64,000 bases of DNA from Zhengitettix transpicula (GCA_037074705.1 CM073595.1:24717501-24781500), one strand, 5' to 3'. Shown: positions 49,201-62,207, counted from the first letter of the stretch. Program-made: numbers and translations. The notes: a model not told the origin generated them from the letters alone.

Positions 49201-50091
49201 AGATTCGTAAACATGTATTTTTTTTCGCCTAAGAGCAACGAATTATTTTTCCAGACGTTCATAGGAATTTGTTGTTGACCAGTTTCGTGTGAAATATCCG
49301 GATGTAACATTTCTTAACAATTAATAAGATAACCAGATTAATTTGAGCATATGTAACTGTAGCGGTTCGCGTATTTTCAATCACTATGTACATACAATAT
49401 TCCTTTTATTGTCAATTGTCTGGGACTGTATTCAAATGCTGCTGACGTTTATATGTCATAAATTCTTAGACAGTAATTCCGACACCCAGGATAATTGCTG
49501 GACCTTGTGCATATTCCTTAAAGATGCTCAGTGATGTGTATACGTCATCTCCTGGATGCCCCGAGAAACACAAAGGAGTACTTGGGACAAGAAGCACGGT
49601 AAAAGACAGTATAAAGAGGGGAGCTATTTTCTTAAGTCAACTTTAGCAAAACTGGGCAACACGCACAGGTCCAAAATTTAGATTTGCATCCTAGAAAACT
49701 TCCTTTAGTATGATTTATTATCATCAATAAATAAATTAAATTTTTCTCATCCTTGTCTTCTGATGATTTATAGCCGTTTAAACTAAATGACTTTGTTCTC
49801 TAAATCAAACTATGCTAGATCAAAAGATTCTCATTAATGCAGAATCAAATACTATATTTCACAGATCACGTAATTTATAACAATTATTATGTGATAAACC
49901 TTTTCACAGTATAACGAGCTATATTTAATTTAACATATTAAATCTTCTAACTACATCAGCTAAATTTAAAAAACAATTGACATAGTAGTAACATATCTGA
50001 GTTACCTAATCATTTTGAGGAACCCCTCAAATTTCATTCCAGTATTGAGATTTATATTATTAAATAAATTGAGATCATTCTAAGAGAACCC
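46281..50091. other. No gene seen
   Basis: AT-rich. A degraded GAAACGTCGT motif on the minus strand at 46630-46672 resembles the hammerhead-like group but lacks a good core. Confidence 0.5.
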
Positions 50092-50520
50092 CATATGACG
50101 TATATAAAGCTCACTCAGTCAAAAACATATTTATTTGTTGCTCTTCGGATGACCAGTCTATAAAAGTTGGCCAACAACTCAGTCAAACTAATACTCAAAC
50201 TGCATCCGACAAAAATGCATAGACATATAATAAGTGAATGTCTTAAATACTAACAAGAAAGGAAAAATCTAGTTGACAGTAAAATACTCATTGAAGTTCT
50301 ACACTGAACGGAATATCAAAAATTAGGAATTGAGTACCTGAAGATTCCTAACTGTTACGGAATAAATTAATCTGAATTAAATAAGTGTAGCCAGTAGTCG
50401 AAATTGACCCCCGGGTTGATACGACTCAAAATAAAACAAATTAAAGAAAACGCATAAACGACTCCCTCAGTCAAATCATGTCCCTTTCTTCCTCTCCGAA
50501 CGACACCGAAACGTTGCAAG
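50092..50520 (+). repeat. Dispersed repeat with CCTCAGTCAAA modules
   Basis: Has AAAGCTCACTCAGTCAAAA, CAACAACTCAGTCAAACTAA, and after ~280 bp AACGCATAAACGACTCCCTC followed by AGTCAAATC. It matches the modules at 36649-36850 in order, with an extra spacer before the last one. Confidence 0.5.
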
Positions 50521-51185
50521 TATAGCACTAAAAGGAGACTAGTGCAATATTTTTTTCTTATGTAAATGTGTACAATATAATAAATGAGGTGGTATTTGCA
50601 CAGCCATGTCCCTAGATTGATGCCATGTATTCTCTACGGGAGCTGCGGCATTAGAGAAATATGTCTTGAGAAAATGCTTACTGCTCGCGTGACTCTTGAA
50701 AAATATAAAGAGTTGAGCGATGAAGCGTAAATAACTGCGTTAAAGGCTTTTTTTTGCTTTGACAGTACCGAGGTTAACTGCACTGAATCCAATCCTGTAA
50801 CCGGAAATATATATAAAATTTAATTTAGCACTTAATAACCTTCTAAAATCTCATTATTTTGAGTTATCATGGACAACAATTTTCATAAAAGATTTTTCCA
50901 CAAAAAAAACTATAGGACTAAAAGACAAATTATTAGAATTACTCAAGTCTAAGCCAGAATGTGATCAGAGGTAAACTTTTCGTTTTGGTAACATATATAT
51001 ATATATATGATATATGTGTGTGTGTGCCAAAGCACCATAGAACTTCGTGATTTAAATAAAACATAAATTCAATTTCTTTTAAAAAATCGAAATTATTCAA
51101 AGGACAATTTCTATATCATACGTTTTAATGCACTCCTTTTTAAAAAAATAACAATACATATTAAAAATGTATATGTTGGTAGTTC
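50521..51185. other. No gene; TA/TG microsatellite
   Basis: AT-rich, with a short (TA)n then (TG)n run at about 50993-51026. No coding. Confidence 0.6.
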
Positions 51186-51359
51186 TTCTCAAATGGGAGC
51201 CGATCTGGCAGAGAATTAGGCGAACGTTGCCACATCTTCAATAGTGAATGACAACAAACTCTTACTGCAGTTGCGTGGACAATAATATTTGACGTCGCAC
51301 GAATTTGATTCGTCGGCGCAAAGACAAGCTTCAAGGTCAAATCGACTCCCATTTGAAAA
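51186..51359 (-). mobile_element. MITE family 1, copy 4 (best ends)
   Basis: Both termini are clean: TCTCAAATGGGAGCCGATCT at the left and CGACTCCCATTTGAAAA at the right, imperfect inverted repeats centred on CAAATGGGAG. The interior CGAACGTTGCCACATCTTCA, ACTCTTACTGCAGTTG and GACGTCGCACG aligns with the three other copies, inverted relative to 690-881. Confidence 0.7.
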
Positions 51360-53192
51360 CAGCTATACTTACGGAATACCTATACGTTGGTGAATAAAAT
51401 TGAGAAACGCACTATATATAATCCTAATTAATTATTAATATATAAATTTTATAATATGAATTATTTAACGATTTTTCTATATATTTTTACGCCTGAGTTT
51501 CGTCAACATGTTATTTTCATTCTCAATCACAATGCCGCTTGCCAAACTTGATAAGACTGCGTTCATTATATTTATGTGTAATTAATTTATATTTGTTACT
51601 CAATATCATACCATTGTAATTTGTGGTTAAGAATACCTATGTTTTCTATTAAGAATTGTAAAATATGAACGAATTAAATTACAGTAAAATTTGGGAAAAT
51701 TATCGAAGAGTGAAAGGGACAGAAGAGAGGAAATCCAGACAGAAGGAAAATTCGTACTCATACAGGGATCACCGTTGTCGTGTAACAGACTCGCTGGTTT
51801 ACTATTCGATGCCTCATGCGCGTTGTCTCTCCCTCTCGTCCCCCGTCTGACTCGCATCATCCCAAGAAATTTCGTAATGCATTCGCCAGCTTAGACTAGA
51901 TGTTTCACTTAAAATAATTCATACTATTTGTCTGATCATTTTCTAGTATCATAGTTAATTTACAGGTGGCGTCGAGGGCTTGTAATGGAGATTAAATTCG
52001 TTCTAATAGATCATTATTGATTAGGATTTCTGACTTCCCAAAATTATTGAGTTAAAATCTGTGTTTTAAATAATAAATAATAAATAATCAAGGGAATCAA
52101 AATAATAATGAAAAATGAAAGTGTGGTATTCGTTACGTTGTCTAATAATTTTTCATAGATTTTTGAACGGGACGATTAAACATTTTGTTGATTTTATTTT
52201 AATATTTGAAATCAACACGTCCCTAAACACCCCCAATTTTTTTAAAAATTATTATATCATAAGAAGTGAGACAAGAGTACAATAGGATTCAATCATGATA
52301 CCGTGATGACGTAACGTTTGTCCCTTTCGTACTTCAGGAATTGATTTATTTAGGTAATGAAATTTCGTGACCATTAAATGGAATGTGTGGAGCTGTGTTG
52401 TTCCACACGTCAAGCCAAAGGGAATTAACGAGCCTTTACTTAATTGAGGCGCGGAAGGGATAGTTCGTGTTTGCACGCCGACACGAACCACACCCTCGGA
52501 ATCAGAGGAATGCCGAATTCTAGAGACTCCTATACAATTTCCTACATTAAAGAAAAAGAAAACTTCTATGTATGTCACGCTGAACTACTAAGCACTGAAA
52601 TATATCAAATATTCTGTTCATTATTTTGAGTTATATTCAGTTTTCCCGAGAGTTGTGACTCGTGAGAGCGTTCATTTGAAATCAACGCTAAAGAGAATTG
52701 CATGGTCTATTCCCCAGATGCTGGGAAAAAGGAGAGCTTCAATCCTCGCTCTCCTCTCCAATAATCTCAACCATTTCAAATTAAAAGACTAATTCCTTTT
52801 GATTACTATTTTATAATTGCTTAGGGAATTGTAAGGCGTAGAACACAGTCTTCAGTTCTCGTCTACGTTCTCATATTTTCATCTTTTATGTTCAGCTCAG
52901 CAATTATTTGTTACCAAGTATATACAGATAATTATTTGAATGATATAATGAAAAATAAAATACGTGTCTCCATATCTCCAGCAAAGAAACATATTGGATA
53001 ATAATAATTGTTTCAGTTCTATGATTGAGCTAGTTGTGACGCAGTGCGACATACAATTCCTTGATACTCGTAGTTTCCTCACGCGTTCATTGATTTGTTA
53101 TTTTCTTATATGTCAGGAGAGGAATTTTCTGTACCCTGTAATCGATTAAACCCCACCAATAAATCATAATTTTTAAGAATATTTACGTCAAC
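51360..53192. other. No gene seen
   Basis: A GC-richer patch at 52380-52530 carries a 108-codon minus-strand frame (52252-52578) with no recognised domain. Confidence 0.45.
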
Positions 53193-53330
53193 TTCGCCTA
53201 GAAGATGACGACAGTGGTTTCAGTCGTCGAAACGTTGCGTCTAAATACAAATATGCAAAACCCGTGTGAATTCCGAGAACTATTTATTGAACAACCACCG
53301 GGAAAAACTTCAGTCTTTAATATTTACGTC
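53193..53330 (+). repeat. Hammerhead-like repeat, copy 1
   Basis: ACTTCGCCTAGAAGATGACG then GTCGTCGAAACGTTGCG, continuing TATGCAAAACCCG, TCCGAGAAC and TTGAACAACCACCGGGAAA. It is colinear with 58317-58465. CTAGAAGA in place of CTGAAGA has one extra base in the core. GACGAC/GTCGTC makes a good stem II and CGC/GCG a stem I, and ACGTT supplies the cleavage triplet. Confidence 0.55.
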
Positions 53331-54609
53331 GGTTGTATATTGTATATATTAAATAAATAATGAAGCAGCCTTTTTGAGTTTGACAAATTTTAAATATAAT
53401 ATTTAATTGCAATAAAAATAACCATTTTTAAACCAGTCGTAATTTTTTTCATTTTAAAAATAACAACTATTTGAACAGCTTCTTGGTGTATATTATTAAG
53501 ATACTCTTCCAGGAATAAAATAATTTTTTATTACCATATATTATTGAGAACGTAAAGTACCCAATTTTTGAAATAATATTTTGATTGCAAAAAATAAGAA
53601 AATAGATAATAGAAAATGTTCTGTAAATAATTTGGAAATTGTAATATAAATATATACTTCTTTCTATACACAAATATGAATGTTTTAATACTCGGAACAC
53701 ACGTCCTAAATATTTAAAATCCGACGCACGATCCTCTCGCTAGAATCTTTTAGGTATATTTTTATTAATCGCGCAATTAATTAGCAATTTTCTTCAAGTT
53801 ACACGCACTTCTTCACCATATTTTAATTTTTAGAAAGATTATGGGTATGATTTTTTTGTAACTGAGGTTAATCGGGTATTCCATTGTCTTGGAGTAGAAA
53901 AAATTGAGTAAGAAAAAGGAAAATAAAAGGAATGAAAAGCCAAGAAACAAGAAAAAAATAGAAAGAGGCAGAACAAACAGATGACGAGAATGATCGTCTA
54001 GAAGATAAGAAAGAAGAAGTAGATATATAACCCAAGCGAAGAAAACAAAGGAAACAAGGAAAACAGAAAGACAATGGAATACCCGACTAATCCTAATAAC
54101 AATATCTCACAAATTCAGATTGATTTTTTATAATTACTTTAAAGTATACCAACACATGTATCATAATTGACATACATGACTTAGAAAACACTGACTTGGT
54201 TTTCTTTTTCCCAAAATTATTCTAATAGTTCTGAAAATAATCCGTCCAAATCGTTCTACTGGATTCAGAATTAATTTTATCCACATATGGATAACATTAT
54301 CTACGAAAGGTAAAGAAACACTGTAATTGTATTTCTGAAATAAATCTGGCATATTCATAGAGACGTAAATTTGAGCCGTAATCCGTATATACGTATGTAA
54401 AATTAAAAACCCACCTACTGCTAAAATAAATCAGTGAAACAGTTTTTATTCAAACGCTTTAAATCCTATGTATTAAATTCTTTTGATTTATTGTTTATAG
54501 TCGCGTCAACATAAAAGTCATTGGCGACTTTACATACCTACTCTATGAAATTATTACAATTATTTCATATTAAATATACATTTTATTTTTAGTCTCGGAT
54601 TCATTGTCT
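53331..54609. other. No gene seen
   Basis: AT-rich with a purine-rich stretch at 53905-54070; no coding supported. Confidence 0.5.
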
Positions 54610-55412
54610 AGTTAGATTAGATCTTGAATGCCGGTTTCCTTAGTAAACTTTAGCAGGTTATTTATTGCCGCTGCTGAGGTACATATCTCCCTTCGCGTGT
54701 ATTTCTGAATTGTGGCTCTTCTAGTCCTGTCGTGCTTTGGGCAGTCGTAGAGGATATGCAGGATCGTCAGGGCAGCCTTGCATACGTCACATGTCGGTTG
54801 CGGTGATCCTAGATAAATAGGAGTGCGTGAGGTTAGAATGGAGATTTCTCATCCTAGCAACAACCACCTTCTGTCTCCGTGACAGATTGCTAGCGTAGGA
54901 TATTTCCTTGAAGTTGTCGACTTCCTTGTGAACAATCCATTCATTCGTTCCTCTTCTACATTTGCGCCATTTTTTATCCAATATAGTGGCATAGGCTTGT
55001 CCCCAATAATTTTTAGTGCACATTGGACTGTAGTTTTATTATTTTGTTGGTATTCCTCTATCTTTGTAGTTTTGTGCGCCCTTTCGTTTCCCTCTATTCC
55101 TCTGTGTGCCGGTATCCATCATTACCTTATTATTGCTGTTTAGAATAGCCATAAGGTTTTCTCTGATTTTATTGACGGTACAATTCATATATTTTTGTTG
55201 GTTATTTTATTTATTGCAGCCAGAGCGTCTGATAGGATTAAATTATTTTTGTTTGGTTCTTCCATGCATCGTATTGTTGCCATGTATGTGGCATATATTT
55301 CCGCCGTGGTTATAGATGCGCTGCTATTTATGGTTGCCGTCCTTGCAAACTCGTCTATAACTATAGCGCATCCAACTCCTTCGCAGGTTATTGACGCATT
55401 GTTATTAATAAA
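54610..55412 (-). pseudogene. Non-LTR retrotransposon, RNase H and C-terminus
   Basis: Minus-strand reading with several frameshifts gives the end of a LINE ORF2. VGCAIVIDEFARTAT and INSSASITTAAEIYATYMAT correspond to the RNase H core around its catalytic Glu, LILSDALAAINKI to the SDS.SAL segment with the Asp, and WIPAHRGIEGNERAH to the W.P.H.GI.GNE.AD block. Further on, RRQKVVVARMRNLHSNLTHSY and CDVCKAALTILHILYDC form the usual C-terminal Cys/His region. RNase H downstream of reverse transcriptase occurs in I-, R1- and Loa-type insect LINEs. The endonuclease and reverse transcriptase are missing upstream. Stops and shifts make it inactive. Confidence 0.8.
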
Positions 55413-55629
55413 TATATTAGTTGTGAATAAAACAGGTTTTTATATAAAAGAAAAAATTAATGTAATTCCTGTAAGAATATTTGAAGAATATATGAAAGTC
55501 TTACACAAGGGGTGTACACAAACTAAGGTTACAAAGTCTGCTGTGCAAAGTGTACATTTTAATTCATACAACCAATACATCCACCCGATACTACATACAG
55601 GAGGTTACTTTTTGGCTTAGTCTCCATAT

Positions 55630-55945
55630 CGGTTTAGACACTTGCCGCTAACTATCGGCCTCTTACGTACATAGTCAAGCGAGGGAAAATGTGAAATTCG
55701 CATGTAGCGAGGACTAGGATGTAAGGAGGGTGGTCGATGATGTCGCAGCGAAAGTGCTACTCTCTTGGAGAGACTTTCACCCTTTTTTTCATTACTTGAA
55801 GGAGGCCGACAATTCGCTTCGCGTCAACATGGCTGAACAACGCAGTGACAACGTTTTTACCAGGAGAGAATATTAAAACTCGTCCCACGAAGCGACAAGT
55901 GCCTCAACCAATATGAAGACAATGTCGAAAAATAACCTGCAGTAT
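55630..55945. pseudogene. Two mariner 3' ends in opposite orientation
   Basis: The minus strand of 55630-55775 gives IIDHPP and, with substitutions, MRISHFPSLDYVRKRPIV, the segment around the third catalytic residue of the same mariner lineage as 7331-7790. From about 55800 the plus strand encodes FYQERILKLVPRSDKCLNQY, the C-terminal block of that lineage. The two pieces face opposite ways and meet near 55775-55795. Neither is functional. Confidence 0.65.
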
Positions 55946-56302
55946 GCAATTCGATTGACGTGAAAACGTTGCACTAGGGTAATGCATGGCAAAAACAATT
56001 GCAAGTTACTTAAAAAATCCTGATTTACCATTATTTTTGAACTTTTTTCCGCCCTTTCGTTTTCACTATGTGCCGGTATCCAACTTCACAATCCAACTTA
56101 ATTTTCAGGTTTTTGCATAATTTAAGAAATATGTAGATTACTGATTTGCCGACAACGGTAATATATCATTTCGCCCTTCATATGTCGCTTTGTATGTTCC
56201 AGAATGGAACACTCAAAATATCTTTATTTTCATTTATAATCGAACGAAAATGTTTGCGACTACCTCAGGAAGCAACATGAACCTTTTTTGTATTACTTTT
56301 TA

Positions 56303-56435
56303 TGTTTAAAAATGAGTGTTTGTTTGTATGTGTTTATGTATGTATGTTCCGCATACAAATTTAAACGCGTGGAGCAATGTCGGCCAAATATTGTACACAC
56401 GAACCTCTCGAACTAGAAACAAACATTGCAGGGGT
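56303..56435 (+). mobile_element. Helitron-like fragment
   Basis: GTTTGTTTGTATGTGTTTAT, GTATGTTCCGCATACAAATT, AAACGCGTGGAGCAATGTCG and GAACTAGAAACAAACATTGC follow the 5' part of the elements at 23870 and 41743. Similarity fades after 56435. Confidence 0.45.
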
Positions 56436-58287
56436 AAAACAGTTATTTTACATCATATGAAGTATATGTGTTACATAGTCTGAGGTTGATATAATTTTTT
56501 TGAAGAAAATACCAAACTAAAATTTTAACGGCCGTTATCCGATACTTACATCCGTTGAACGAATATTATTTTCTGTCAAAGAGATTCGTAGCATTTTTCC
56601 CGATGTTCTTTGTGTATATGTGTGCATGGGAAGGGCCAGAAAAGTCTGGTAAACGATCCTGATTATTTCTATACAGATAAAGATTATTTGTAATTAAAAA
56701 TTCGGGAGGAACGCCAATGTTAGATAGACTTACTCATCAGATGTAGTTAAAGTTTAATTTCAAAAGGGGTTAATGACGGGATTGTCTGAAAATGTTTTTG
56801 ATGTCCGCCATAAATTACTAGCAACCATAAGAGTAGCATAGCTGTGATTCATCATTTTTGAAAATATTAGAAAAATGCAATTTCGCTTAAATGTGTTAAT
56901 TTTCTTCTTAATTTACTCTTTCAATGCTATTTACCTTTCTCTTGGTAATTATTTTCGTTTGTCATGGACGCTTTGAAAAGGGCGGGAACATTTATTTTGT
57001 ACCGTACGACACGTGAGACGCTAACACGAAAACCAAGGGGAGTGTTAATTTGCGTTCCACGGCACGCAAGAAAGCGGTTGTAATTTACATCATGATGCCA
57101 TATTTGTTGTCAATATTGTGCATGCAATCAAGACAGGAAGACAGGAAGCTGCGTAGTAATCATCAAAGCCTGATCATGCAGCTTTCTTGGGAGGTCAATT
57201 ACAGGTTAATAATATCCCTTGACGTGTCCTTCATCTTGTTCCGTAACACGAGAATTTCCATTTAGTCATTATAATACGGAATGCTCTCCAGTTAAATAAA
57301 ATCAACCTCACTTATATATTAATATTATTTATTTCCTTTTAATAACAGTAAAGACGTTTTCCTGTAGGTTTACGTTAAAAGTATACGTTTTGTTTTCTAT
57401 TTATAAGGAAGGTTTCATTTTAATTCGCTTTTATGGTGATTGCTCCACAGTGTCAAGTCTTGAAGTAGTTTTTTACGTTTCGTATTTTCTATATCCGCCC
57501 TCTCGATTGTATACAACCATATAATTCAATATTAAAGAGAAAGTATAAACACAAATAGCCTAATAGAGTTTGGAACACGATTGTCTCCAAGTTTTTGCAT
57601 TCTATTGGCGTTGTATGTAGTTCTCTTTAACAACCATTCACTTATTACTATCTTTTATATTTCCCCTGTTGAAAAAAAAATGAGAATTTAATTACGAGCA
57701 AATATTTATAAACAGAGTGAAACAAATTAGAATATCGTAAAACGTAGCATAGTCTACAAATAAGTTGATTATATTTTAAGGACAGAAATTTAATTTAATG
57801 TTATAGATGAATTTTTCGTAACAAAATTTGTATTTCCATACGATTTTAACCAGCAGAACAAACTAAGTTGAATATGCCTATCCTTAAAGAAATATTCCGG
57901 TAAATATTGTAACACTAAATTCACGCTAATATAATGATTAATTTAAAGTAAATTGAATAAATTCAGTATTGAAAGTCCAAATTTCTGAAAAATTGGTTGA
58001 CTAAGTAATTATAACCAATTGTATTAACTAAGTAAAATATATAAATTAATTAAAGAGTATCTGAAACATAAAAAAAACTGGACGAAATACCGTAACAGTA
58101 TCAAAATTAAGATTTTCTGTGTGTTAAACAGATTACGACACAGAAAAATGAAAGCAATTTTCAAGAGTGTAATATTTGTGATACCATCGTGGATTATTCA
58201 AATAATACTAATATTAATAACATTTTCGTAACTTATTCTCAAATGTATCAATATCATAAAAGAAGTGACTAAATATTAAACACAATA
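56436..58287. other. No gene seen
   Basis: AT-rich. A GC-richer patch at 57050-57200 holds a 71-codon frame without recognised domain. Confidence 0.5.
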
Positions 58288-58465
58288 CAATATATTGTTC
58301 TCGGAGTTCAACCGAAGTGACTTCGCCTAGAAGATGACGACAGAGCTTTTAGTCGTTGAAACGTTGCGTTCGAATATAATTATGCAAAACCCGGTTGAAC
58401 TCCGAGAACAATATATTGAACAACTACACCGGGAAAGGCTTCAATCTTTGATTAAACACAATAAT
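58288..58465 (+). repeat. Hammerhead-like repeat, copy 2, in a perfect hairpin
   Basis: A 27-bp stretch at 58288-58314 (CAATATATTGTTCTCGGAGT and seven more bases) is repeated exactly inverted at 58392-58418. Between them lies CTAGAAGATGACGACAGAGC ... GTCGTTGAAACGTTGCG, the same hammerhead-like core as 53193. Downstream CAACTACACCGGGAAAGGCT also matches copy 1. No coding. A transcript would form a long stem with the core in its loop. Confidence 0.7.
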
Positions 58466-58619
58466 TGGTATAAAAAGGAATAGTATTTAAACTATTTAAA
58501 ATACTTATTAATTCAATATGTGTGTTATCTAAGATTGTTAGTTGCATGGGACATGTACTAACGACGGTTTTCGGACTACCCGTGGGTGATAAAAACCGTA
58601 ATTTCGTGACTTATCGTGA

Positions 58620-58805
58620 CTGTAGATATCCTCTAGTGGCTAATGGCGTGTGGTGATGTGGATCACAGGTTCTGGACAAGTGCTGGTCCTCTTTCATGGC
58701 GTGGATGGCGCCGCATTTTGAGCGGCCGTGTCATGAGCGGACAAACTCCCCCTAGGCCCCCCGGCCCCTTCCACAATCCTGTCCCGCTGAGCGAGCAGGT
58801 ATAAA
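58620..58805. other. GC-rich island
   Basis: CTCCCCCTAGGCCCCCCGGC and surroundings are the most GC-rich stretch in the window. A minus-strand frame (58663-58890) is open through it but has no recognised domain. It may be a decayed exon, promoter or element fragment. Confidence 0.35.
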
Positions 58806-61084
58806 GTTTCGGAAGAGCAACTTTATTGCTTAAAGGATCAGTCTTGGTTTTAACATTAATTGAATGTAATACAAGTTTAATGTATAACATTCCTGAAACT
58901 TATCTGGATTTATAATTTCTATCTCTCTATATATAAAACAGAAACTTTTGCAATTGGTAGTGATTAGTTTAATAAATATTCTTAGAAATGATCAATTTAG
59001 ACACAAATCTTTTTAACAGTTATATTTATCTGACGCCCTTAAATAAATGAAAACATCAACCTCTTCAGTTATAAATTTGTTATTTATTTAAATTGTTAAC
59101 CATTAGAATAGAAAAAAACATTCTCAAAGTTTCATCCCTAATTCATTAGGACCTGTTCAGGTGTTGTAAATTCAATGAATGATCTAATTTCAAAATCCGT
59201 GTTTATAAAAATTCCAACAAAGCAAGATTTGACAAACATGATAATTTATAATGCAATTAATTAAAAATTGTTGCACTGGTACGTTTCGATCCTATTTGCA
59301 GGTAGCAGAGGCACTTCTTCAGTGGAATCTTTCTGTGTATCGCTTGTTTTTGCGTGAAAGCAAAAGTATTTTGGTTTCAGCGATGTAAATAAATATTATT
59401 TACTAACACCACTATTTTTTAATGTTTATTAATTAGATGGATTGATTTACTACAACTGCCCGGTGACGGTATTCAATCCATATTATAAGCAAACCTTCAT
59501 TTATTATACAGGTGAGCAACTTGTTTTTGGAAATCTGGACAAATCATGAACGCCATAGACAAAATTTTCCAGTTATCTAAATTTATGAGGTTTTACCTAC
59601 ATATGGTATAATCATTAACCATGTCTTTCCTTTAAAATATCTGCAACTTAACCGTTTCTGACATCACTTAATTACTGAAACATAAATTCCACTAAGTCTG
59701 TACTTTCTTTTATTCTAGCTGTCAACTTATGTTTTCTTATTCTTGACACTTGGACGATACTTTTTCACCGAACTCAACTGGCAACTGTCTTCAATTTTCC
59801 GATGCTTGCTCTCATACACTCTTCGTTTTCTAAACCGCCTTTCAGTGTTCCCAATCAAGCTTTCATCCTGGCTACATCCCACAACATTTGACGAGTTTAT
59901 CAAACACCAGCTAAAAAAATATTTTTCTACCATCCAGTGTACATTTTCTGGTCATGCGAGACGCTAGAATCCAACATTAAGTTTTCTTATCGACTGGGTT
60001 TGTTCACTAACAACATTTGAATTTCTCCACTCTTGACTGTTAAAGGCTCACAAGAAAAAATTTTCCCGACCCGAATCAGCATAAAATAAATTCTTCTTGA
60101 AGCGCTATAATCGTTTATCATGAACAGGTTCCACAGTTTATATTAATACTTCATCGAATTAAAATATGTAGTCAGTGTAATAAAAATGTATCTACAAGAA
60201 ATGCTGACTTATTACAATGGAAAGAATATGCAAGAAGAACGGTGAATTAATTTCACACTGAGATAGACTAATTTTGTCTCTATCATAGTAAACGGAAACG
60301 ATATTGATATTTAATATAAATTGATAATGTTGTCAGAACTTTCAATGATATATGTTTGAATAACGGTTTGAAAAAAATTCTGCATGACTTCGTGGAAACA
60401 AACAAATGTATACAGGTGTAGAAAAAATAGATGATTGTGAGAATTATCACTCATAATATCTGCCAACTTTTTAATGCAAATTGAAGTGGTTGTAAGGAGT
60501 TATAGATGTGACGAAATAGGATTTGGTCGAGTATCGTGTGTGTGTGTATTTTTTGCTTCTACTAAATTGTATTCTAAACACAGCCCATCCTTCACTTTAA
60601 CCGAGAAGCGGAAGGAGCGAGTAATAGCCTCATGGCTTAGAGGGTAATGTGAAATGGATGATGAATGGCTGCCTGAAAATAAGGCTTACTTTTAACAACA
60701 TACTAACAGCAACCAACAAACAAAAATATCAATAATTTATAGGATATTTTAATATAAAAATAGTCGTACACACATATCGAGCATTTAAATTTATTAACTT
60801 CTGAATATGGCGGCGTGGTGATACGTCGGTTAGTTTTCTAAACGTCACAATATAGAAACGAAATTACCAAAGAAATCTCAAATATTTGAAGCACTATTGA
60901 GGAGAAGTAACGACTGTAAAGTTTATCTAATATTTTTTATGATTAGTCTCCTGAAATAATAAATTTTCCTAAAGGAAAGGTTTGTCAACGTGCGACAGCC
61001 AATTTCAATAATATTTTTTTTGGAAAACATATAATATTTTCAAGTTCAACAAACAATGAGAAAATTTTGTGACAAACTACTCAT
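58806..61084. other. No gene seen
   Basis: AT-rich. A possible decayed hammerhead-like motif lies on the minus strand at 59274-59328 (CTGAAGAAGTGCC ... ATCGAAACGTACC). A 74-codon frame at 59743-59967 and its antisense have no recognised domain. Confidence 0.5.
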
Positions 61085-61104
61085 TTATATATATATATAT
61101 ATAT

Positions 61105-62207
61105 TGTAATTATTAAATAAATCTTTAATTCAAAGAAATTATTAAACAAAAAATTTAATTAAAATTTGAATGATACTTAGCCACACGTTGAAGACGCCAA
61201 ATATGTAATGATTATTAGGTTAACAATTAATTTGGCCCACGTTGATGAAGCCATTTATGTAATGATTAATAATGTGGTCATAATTAATAGAAATAATTAA
61301 CAAAATTATGATGTATTTAAAAATTTATGGTTGATAATTATACATTATAAGCCCTGCTTTGCACGCCGAATTCCGTCAATTTAACAAACAAATATTTCAA
61401 TTTTATTTGAATAATTCGTGGCGTTCTATGAAAATATAGCTTTATAATTTTACAATCAATTACGTTGAATTTCTCATTACCTCTGGGTCACCACTGGGTT
61501 TTACAAGAAGATTAAATACAATGAACTAAAACATTAACAATCCAAACTCATTGAAGTTAAAGGAATACAATATTAAATACAAAAGTAAAAGAAAACGAAT
61601 GAAAAGAAAAACGCGAACGAAATCTGAACGAAATAATTGTTTTGTACTCACGACAGTGCTTCTGGTACCAGTTCGAGCTCTTGCAGCTTGAAGTCAACAC
61701 CCACTAAACAGGCCATTATACACTGATTCTACTCATTAGATTTTGAACACACGGTAGTTGCTCTGGATCTCTGCTGTCCTGTCTCCTGGATTATCCGACT
61801 CACAGCCGGACGTGTATCTCCTCAAAGTCTCTCTATGCGAAAATTAGTTCTGTTGGTGAAGAAAACTTCTGCTTTTAAATTGCGATTTTATGAATCTCTC
61901 CGTCAAACTGTTTACTTGCGTTTTATGTAAACTATTATCTCGCCGTTGGACTTCCTAGAAAGCCCTATTCGTAATTCTAGATCCGCAGACTTTTACTGTT
62001 TTTATTTCTCTATGTGGACCAAACTGCTGTGTCCCAGTTCTCGACGCATACTCGACGCACACTTTTTCCTTTCGCGTCTTGCCGCGCGGTCTACAGTCTC
62101 GATTGTTTACAAAGGAAAACCCGCCTTGATTGTCGCCTTTGAGCACCCGCACCGCCAACAATTAAATTATATTAAAACCGTTAATAGCCTGTTTAATTGG
62201 TATTTCA
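61105..62207 (+). mobile_element. TA-inserted unit A2
   Basis: Starts TGTAATTATTAAATAAATC after a (TA)n run and ends TTAATTGGTATTTCA at the next TA run. Shares with A1 the blocks CACGTTGATGAAGCCATTTA, TTACCTCTGGGTCACCACTG, TTCTGGTACCAG, AACAGGCCATTATACACTGA, and GCGTTTTATGTAAACTATTA. The start also holds a local tandem repeat of the CACGTTGAAGACGCC motif. Non-coding. Confidence 0.6.

Noticed and set aside
52252..52578. 108-codon minus-strand frame with Phe run
   Set aside because: Low-complexity start and no recognisable domain.
55195..55620. 141-codon plus-strand frame
   Set aside because: Antisense to the RNase H region of the LINE remnant, which explains the open frame.
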